In this document: piece by piece, positions 59,401 through 64,000 of the stretch
Numbering within the stretch: position 1 is the stretch's first letter
How the letters are laid out: every line of letters begins with the position of its first letter
Assembly: GCA_037178675.1 (NCBI GenBank)
Contig: JAYMGJ010000282.1
Coordinates: forward strand, 1 to 64,000
Length of the DNA stretch: 64,000 nt
Direction: 5' to 3'
Origin: Scleroderma bovista
Taxonomy: Eukaryota; Basidiomycota; Agaricomycetes; Boletales; Sclerodermataceae
Translations under genes and position numbers: made by a program
Notes under the pieces: generated by a model
Told to the model about the DNA's origin: nothing
What the model saw: the letters and a program-made list of their open reading frames with translations, nothing else
The model's database searches: none

Positions 59401-62400
59401 GTTTCTGGGTTCAGAATCATTTTCGGATGGCATTGCCAGAGTCACGTGGTGTTGTTTTCTCTGTCGATCCTTCTTCCAAGAAATCTTCAACTTCGGATCA
59501 TGGAAGTGATGACATCGATATGGTGGCCACTACTAGTGGGGTCGGGCGCGCATGGTCGAAGTAAGTGGCGGAGGAGAAGAATGGATTCGGGAGCACATCG
59601 TTGGGCCCCGCAGTAGCCATATGCTCATCAACTCTACGCGAAGGCCCCTCTTGTAATTGATCGTAATGGACTCAATCCTAAAAGGCTGACAGCGGGACCA
59701 ACTTTTTGAGTTATGCGTGCCTTTTGAAAATTTTTACACCTGATCGATCGTCATATGCCCGCGGCGCCCGCCCGTCGCGGTATACACGAATTTCGATCGA
59801 GGGGGGATTGTCGTGGTTCCGATTCAAATGTTTTTTTTTCCATCCCCCCTCTCCGAACCCCTAGCGCTCCAAACTCAAAATCGGCGTATTGAGGGACACC
59901 GGAACTACAGACCGGTGTTCCACATGATACTCGTCGTGACCCCGTGACTGTACGCCATACTAAGAGAGGCGCTTTTTTTCATTTACCGTCGTGAAGGACT
60001 CTCTGAGGAGGCTTAAACCTGCACAGCTACAGCGCCCCAGTTCTCTTCCGGACTAACTGCGAGGGCCTTCCAACCCTGGTCAATTTGGGGTCCTATAGAA
60101 TACCAAAGGGTGGGGTTTAAGTTTCGATTTTTCGAGAAATGGAATCATATCATTCGATGGGATATGATCATATCTGCTACTATCTCAGTGACTCGAGCTC
60201 AGAAAATCAGATAACGTTCTCTACGACGGTTTCCATGGCCGGGTTTTGCATCTAATCTGGTGCGTTGCCAGGTCATCAGGGCGGGAGCGCGGACGCACTG
60301 GCACCCAGTGGTGGTTGGACGCTCGATCGAGCGCACTGATCAGAAAACCGGGACTTGCGTTTGTAGCCGGGTCATTATTGATCAATTTGATCGCAGTGGA
60401 CAGCCTGAGACGTCGACGTCGACGGCGCTTTGTTCGAATGCCCCAGCAGTGGGTCCGAGCGGGGCCTTGCCCCTGAGACGACACGGTACGTGCATACCAG
60501 AAGCCCACAGCACTAGAAGAAGCGTCTACGACATATACGCCGGTTAGATAAGGACTGCCGTGGGCCGCCATCATTTCGAAGGACAAAGCATCTGACGGTG
60601 GGATCCGAATTCTTATGTATCGCGTCAGCCACTCAGAGACAGGAACCCTCTTCGTTGACACTGCTTTGAAACGACTGCTGGACTCCGCGAACTTCCATGT
60701 TCGCGCGGTGCATATCCGGGTTCAGAATCATCTAAGTACAGAACCATAGATATGAAACCTCTCGATCTTGAATGGGGAGGACAATGCAGAAGCTTTCAAC
60801 TCATCTTCGCATCCGCCAACGTCTTGGAACGCATTCGTACTCGATCTACTATAGAGGGACAGTACTGACTCGCCGGCGATTATAGATATGGATGCGATTA
60901 TCTCATTTCGATTCGCCACTGTTCAAAATCATGCCAAATAACTACGCAGCTTCTATTACACTCACCACCCGAATAATGTAGTGTACAGTTGGCTCTTATG
61001 AAACCTAACCAACTCTGACTCCATCCTATTTCCAAGTGTGCAACGATTGAATGAACGAGCGAAAAGTCGGATGGATTCCAAAAGAAATTGGAAACGGTCG
61101 ACTGATATCGACACAGATCGGGTCTGAAAGCTAGCCGCGTCTACGGATACATCGTTCCACATATATCGCATGGGAAATGCACGGATCAGGTAGGAGGAAC
61201 GGTATTTCGGGAAGGGTATTTCCGACCAGGGCTTCTCTCTATGACTGGCGTTCCCCACGGCTCTGCCACCCTGCATGGATGCATGTGACCTACGAAGTTG
61301 CGATCCACCCTCGAGTGCCCCTCGTGAGTCGTCGTACTACTGGCAAGTCACGAAAGTATTCACCCATGGTTTTACAGGCAGCTAAGTTCTGAAATCATCA
61401 ATGTTGAGGGAACCCGCACTCGGCCCAGTGACTGAGGCAGTCGTTCGGTGGTAAGTTGAGACCGTGGGCACACACATATACGATGTGTCGAGCGTGCGAT
61501 GATGGGCCCGAAGTCGAAGGCCTAGTTATCAGTGCGCTACCTGGTTCCCAACGTGTTGCCCACACCGGCGTGCCAATCCGCAGCCGCGTACATCCATATT
61601 ACCCTCCATTGCCGACTCCTATGTGCCATTGAATACGTACATACCGCATACGCCACTTCCCTAGTGCGTCATGCAGGCGGGCACGCGGCAGGATAATCTA
61701 ACCGAGGGGCACGCTACAAGTGGCCGACGGTATGTACATAGAGCCTAGACTCGACTCGCGCTGCGCGGAGATTCACCCATTCAACGCCTACGATGGAGAG
61801 GGAAAATCCTAGTCGAAATGGTAAGAGCCCTCCGCTTCGGTACACACTGACGCGGACGCGTGTAGATGGACGAACTCGTGGGGGCGGACATAGTAGGACT
61901 TTGTGCGAGTGCACGAGGTAAACGCGTGGTCGTCCATGGGTTAGGGGATCGAGAGGACGGACGACACAATTGTATGTATGTGAGTCGCAAGTGACGTGTC
62001 ATTGAATAAAAATGAGTGCGCCGCCATCGATGTACGGGAGCAATGCATTGTCCGGCAAAGACGGCGTCATTGGGAATTCGAAGAGGGGACGGGCTACTAC
62101 TAGCTTGGCGACATAGTAGTGACTCAGTGACCTGGAGAAGGAATGATGCAAGGAGTAAGTATGTAGCAGGGTCAGACACATTTTTCATACTCCCTTAGTC
62201 GATGAGCCAGTTTCCCCGATTTTATTTGCATTTCAAGGAAAGAGCCTTATAACCAACATGACATCTCACCACTTTGACTCGCTCCGTGCTGGTCGGGACT
62301 GAGCACCGCAGAAGTGGTACCGGCTCAGGGGGCATGTCTCGGGTACCGCGGGAGTGCGATGATATTCAACGAGTTTACAACGTGTTTGGGCACATCAGGC

Positions 62401-64000
62401 CTTGTGCGCCGTGTACACAGTAGTAGGCGTAGCGGGGTCCGGAGATATCACTGTTACGCAACGACGGGCCGACTGGCGCCACCACTTAGCTCACATCGCC
62501 GCTGGCTGGAGCGTGCAGGTCGGATGGGCCATAAGACACGTGTCCCCCCCAAGTTTCAGCCTGAACGGCTATAGGGAATCCAACCCCTGTAAGCCTGACT
62601 CTTTGCACCATTCACCGCGGAAAGAGGAGTCAAGCATTAGGCTTTTAAGCGGCGAAAGACGCAACGGAGGTTATTCGAAAGCAGCGAACAATGCAAGTGG
62701 GTTGTCTGGATGTATCGGACAGTGGCCAGGGGTGACACGGTGACGAGCAACTATGGAAGGCGATATCTATGTACGTTTGTGGGACAGGGGTTGGTGTTTA
62801 GAAGGTGCTCAGTAGGTACGTCATATATTCCACCATGTATGGACATATGGTCGCTAGATCCAATCTGAAAAGCGATATCATGTTCCAACGAATCATTCAT
62901 TGTATGGAGTTGGAAAGAGAATGTACGAAAAAAGGCGTGCACGCAACTGGAGTCGGGCAAACATCATCCATGGAAAGCGGATAAACAAAACAGCCCGATT
63001 AAATAGGCGTAAAGTTGCTGAAGCCGAACGTGTACCATAAACAGCCCATCCATTGTTCCTCTTTCTCAATACCTCAATTTCGAGCACCATTTCGACGAGA
63101 ACACGAAAATGAAGAAAAGAAGTTGCAATCCAAGAAATGAAAAGACAAAGAGATAGCGAAAGCGAGTCAAAATGTATGTACAAACATAGCAGTGTGTTTA
63201 ACAGATAGAAGAAGTAAAGGACCTCGGACTGGAGGTCGTTGCCCCATGTTTCGGGTCATGCGCATGAGAGAAATAGGAAACGACAAAGGATGAGTCGCAA
63301 TGGGCGAGTAGACGTGGCAGTCAAAACGAAGCTCGATAAGATATGAATTTCAGAAGCAATGAATGGTCCCCGGATGGTCGGACTGTGGACGGTATGAAGA
63401 AAGACTCACAAAATCCATCGAAAGTGTCACCAGAAACACCGTTCCTGGGGCCCTGAATGTCGAAAGACAATAAACTAGGAGGGCCTGGGCACTGACATCT
63501 CTCCTCCACTCATCAATCCCGTGTGAGTAAAGCGTTCTTGGAAGGAAAGAGGGGAAGGTTCAGTAAAATATTCTTGACATACCAGTTGGTCACTAGCCCC
63601 TGACGCCCCGGAACTGGAGCTGCACGCATGTCCGAAACTTTCCGAAACGCATGAGAAAACAGTGGAGGTGGTATCACCCTCTTGCTTTGTCGTCCCGCCG
63701 GCCACGCAAACATGTCAGACGCGTGTCACGGGTCATTTACCGTGAAACGAAGAAACCCCTGTGGATATCCCACGGCTGGTCACCGGGTGCTATGCTATCA
63801 CAGTACCCACGGATAGTCTTGGACTATCACTCCACTGATCCGGCCTTTCGGGAAGTCTGAACTAGGACAGAACCTCGACCGGACATTTGACCGAAAGATC
63901 AGTATATCGGCGGAAATAAAATTATATGCATGAATCTTTCGCCGCCACTTGAGGGAACACGAGGGGCCTGAGTTCCGTGGCTGAGGACGGCTTAGTAAAA
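56436..64000. other. Long region without a supported gene
   Basis: About 7.5 kb upstream of the HMG-box gene. Many short frames occur on both strands; the longest (57403-58092 plus, 229 codons) has no domain, no repeat-conserved counterpart and unusual Arg/Pro/Cys content. No tRNA, no repeat shared with the rest of the window and no clear transposon ends were seen. It may hold the promoter and a long 5' leader of the HMG gene; poly-T and poly-C runs near 59830 interrupt it. Confidence 0.45.

Noticed and set aside
62893..63860. Small secreted or Cys-rich protein on the minus strand near 63.5 kb.
   Set aside because: No convincing signal peptide, cysteine pattern or exon model could be supported.

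Overview
The window is nuclear DNA of a filamentous basidiomycete, most likely an Agaricomycete. Introns are numerous and short (about 45-60 bp, GT..AG). The recognisable families are typical of mushroom genomes: DUF6699 proteins, a FunK1-type kinase, a TPR-CHAT protein, a MUP1-like methionine permease of the LAT/APC group, a DIRS-like tyrosine-recombinase retroelement, and a MATA_HMG-type transcription factor. No tRNA, rRNA or CRISPR array was seen.

Layout. (1) 1-10986: two full copies and one partial copy of a ~3.7-3.8 kb tandem duplication. Each carries one DUF6699 gene (485-1390, 4678-5562, 10006-10884). Copy B holds a 1489-bp hAT-like element with 8-bp target duplications; copy A gives the empty site. 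(2) ~11004-14217: a DIRS-like element on the minus strand with gag (one in-frame stop) and tyrosine recombinase but no reverse transcriptase. (3) 14330-17431: a FunK1 remnant and a complete five-exon FunK1 kinase gene. (4) 17841-21084: a frameshifted TPR-CHAT pseudogene. (5) ~22171-31715: an inverted duplication of ~2.9 kb arms, each with an intact methionine-permease gene (22406-25003 minus; 27715-30308 plus). They diverge around a spacer holding a fourth DUF6699 gene. The right arm has gained a 915-bp Tc1/mariner-like element and a ~250-bp insert. (6) 33317-52654: the standout locus. It reads as one giant gene: a DM9/DUF3421-like N-terminal domain, then 11 von Willebrand factor A (vWA) modules, each cut by introns at the same places and joined by intronless Gln/Ser-rich linkers. 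The frame stays open across every junction to one final stop. Product about 5,200 residues (hand estimate), about 70 introns. Two module types follow a higher-order order A-ABBB-ABBB-AB. (7) 54714-56435: an HMG-box transcription factor on the minus strand. (8) 56436-64000: about 7.5 kb in which I can support no gene.

How the parts fit. From 1 to 53 kb the window behaves like a fast-changing accessory region: tandem and inverted duplications, mobile elements, pseudogenes and expanded fungus-specific families. The HMG factor and its long upstream region look like ordinary chromosome. No pathway links the genes. DM9, vWA, TPR-CHAT and FunK1 families have been discussed in recognition or signalling contexts, so a recognition role for the giant vWA protein is a fair guess, but it is inference only.
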